Below, piece by piece: positions 22,775 to 23,423 of a DNA stretch of 23,423 bases. The stretch is from NCBI GenBank assembly GCA_049966775.1, contig JBMFTZ010000011.1:1-23423 (forward strand), read 5' to 3'. This stretch comes from JAKAWW01 sp049966775 (GTDB lineage Archaea; Micrarchaeota; Micrarchaeia; Micrarchaeales; Micrarchaeaceae). A program made the translations under genes and the position numbers. The notes under the pieces were generated by a model. It did no database searches. It was given only the letters and a program-made list of their open reading frames with translations, and was not told the DNA's origin. The stretch's first letter is position 1. Every line of letters starts with the position of its first letter.

Positions 22775-23079
22775 CTGCCCACCTTTGCGTACTGCAGCGG
22801 GCTTATAAGCGTGCCGTAATCGGTGCTTATCCGCTCCTTTATGTACCTCTCTATATTGCTTGGCGAGTCATCGCTGAAGAACCTGGCCTTCACCATGAAG
22901 CCCGCAGGCCCCTCCGTCACATAGACTTCAGCCACCTCGCTGAAAGCTATGAGCTTCTCAGCAATTTCCTTCGCATTGGTGTTCGTCTTCGGCTTGATCA
23001 GAAAGAACTTGTAATAATCGCTTTTCCTGCTTACGCTGTGTGACTTGCTATGCGCACCATCATTGTTTTTCCCATCCAT
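22771..23079 (-). CDS. 102-aa protein with a ferredoxin-like (AsnC/Lrp C-terminal-like) domain
   Basis: After a polar stretch (1-20), residues 22-95 run strand, helix (NAKEIAEKLIAF), strand (VAEVYVTEG), strand (GFMVKARFF), helix (SPSNIERYIKERI) and strand (TLISPLQYAKV). This order, and a pattern of VxxVYVTxGxxxxMVKA type, resemble the small-molecule-binding RAM domain of Lrp/AsnC regulators, here without a DNA-binding part. Stand-alone RAM proteins exist in archaea. The start ATG 23079 has AGTGG upstream. It is followed by the 56-aa gene with an ATGA overlap. A regulatory role is inference. Confidence 0.65.
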   Translation of the reverse strand: MDGKNNDGAHSKSHSVSRKSDYYKFFLIKPKTNTNAKEIAEKLIAFSEVAEVYVTEGPAGFMVKARFFSDDSPSNIERYIKERISTDYGTLISPLQYAKVGR

Positions 23080-23167
23080 CCAACCACTTCAGCATCGCCC
23101 AGATTCAGCATCAATAAGCAGCAGACTTTTCTTGCGGTAAAAAGCGTAAAGGAGAAGCGAGAAAATA

Positions 23168-23268
23168 GTTTGTGGGGAAAATAGAGCTTTAAGGGTGGGT
23201 TTCAAAGCGTTAGGAAAAATTCCAGAGGTTTTTTCAGCTCCAATGGACATCCAGATCCCCCCACAAAC
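23168..23268 (-). ncRNA. Candidate structured RNA or structured leader closed by a 10-bp stem
   Basis: On the minus strand GTTTGTGGGG (23268-23259) and CCCCACAAAC (23177-23168) are perfect complements 81 nt apart. Inside, GAGCT/AGCTC and GCTTT/AAAGC can pair. A TATA box at 23292-23299 (TTTTATAT) predicts initiation near 23270, at the 5' edge of the closing stem. So either a roughly 100-nt RNA starts there, or this is the folded 5' leader of the 102-aa/56-aa operon that begins at 23079. It matches no RNA class I know. Confidence 0.4.
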
Positions 23269-23291
23269 CAAGTTAATTATTACCAAGCGCC

Positions 23292-23299
23292 ATATAAAA
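23292..23299 (-). promoter_or_regulatory. TATA box before the candidate structured RNA
   Basis: The minus-strand element TTTTATAT is the best promoter upstream of the 102-aa gene and of the inverted repeat. From 23300 to the window end the sequence is AT-rich with homopolymer runs, and I see no gene or clear repeat in it. Confidence 0.45.
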
Positions 23300-23423
23300 G
23301 GGTTTTCAGGCTGTTAAATACAAAATACCGCTAAAATTATTAAAAATGATATAAAAATAATAAAATCGGCTAAAATAAATAATGCTATAACTATTTAAAA
23401 AATTTTTTATGACGAAAAGTTTA

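Noticed and set aside
23089..23286. 65-codon minus-strand reading frame beginning with TTG
   Set aside because: It has no SD, its start lies upstream of the predicted transcription start, it spans the inverted repeat, and the protein resembles nothing. A 53-codon version from ATG 23250 is no better supported.
23300..23423. AT-rich end of the window as a replication origin or attachment site
   Set aside because: Only homopolymer and AT runs are visible, with no origin-recognition-box repeats, tRNA fragment or integrase gene.

Overview
The window is archaeal. It carries archaeal or eukaryote-type translation genes (aIF6, eL31, eL39, eS19, eS26, class II AspRS, alpha2 GlyRS, PheRS with the archaeal two-subunit layout), a Nop-domain protein, a PDCD5 homologue, a translin homologue, an aCPSF2-type beta-CASP nuclease, ADP-forming acyl-CoA synthetase subunits, a tetraether-lipid-synthase-like radical SAM enzyme and an intron-containing tRNA-Tyr. 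Promoters look like archaeal TATA boxes. Many genes have a GGTG Shine-Dalgarno core exactly 5 nt before the start codon, and this decides several GTG and TTG starts. Very tight packing, ATA and AGG codon preference and several proteins I cannot name suggest a small-genome DPANN-type lineage, perhaps Micrarchaeota. That placement is inference. I see no mobile element, CRISPR array or sign of recent transfer.

Layout, left to right. 1-5080, minus strand: a mixed tRNA/mRNA unit (tRNA-Tyr, aspS, HIT protein, partial tRNA-Asp), then aIF6, eL31, eL39, PDCD5-like protein and eS19 (a typical archaeal ribosomal cluster), then a Nop5/Prp31-like protein without room for the usual N-terminal domain. 5152-8112, plus strand: GlyRS, an OGG1-like DNA glycosylase and translin in a tightly overlapping operon that shares a bidirectional TATA region with the Nop gene. 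8084-12244, minus strand: an operon of a tail-anchored winged-helix protein, acyl-CoA synthetase beta, acyl-CoA synthetase alpha and a class III aminotransferase, which fits energy conservation from amino-acid breakdown. 12622-13869, plus: aCPSF2 nuclease behind a long leader. 13965-15155, minus: eS26 followed by a B-box-like zinc-finger membrane protein. 15304-18498, plus: an RpiB-fold protein that seems to have lost its catalytic residues, then a Tes-like radical SAM enzyme and a small partner protein. 18559-23079, minus: two small proteins (102 and 56 aa), a sequon-rich exported membrane-anchored protein, PheS and PheT.

Most of the window is information processing, with two metabolic modules: acyl-CoA to acid plus ATP, and membrane lipid cross-linking. 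The less ordinary parts are the tRNA-bounded aspS unit, the N-terminally short Nop protein, the RpiB-like pseudoenzyme, the Tes/partner pair, the tail-anchored winged-helix protein heading the Acd operon, and a possible structured RNA near the right end (23168-23268).
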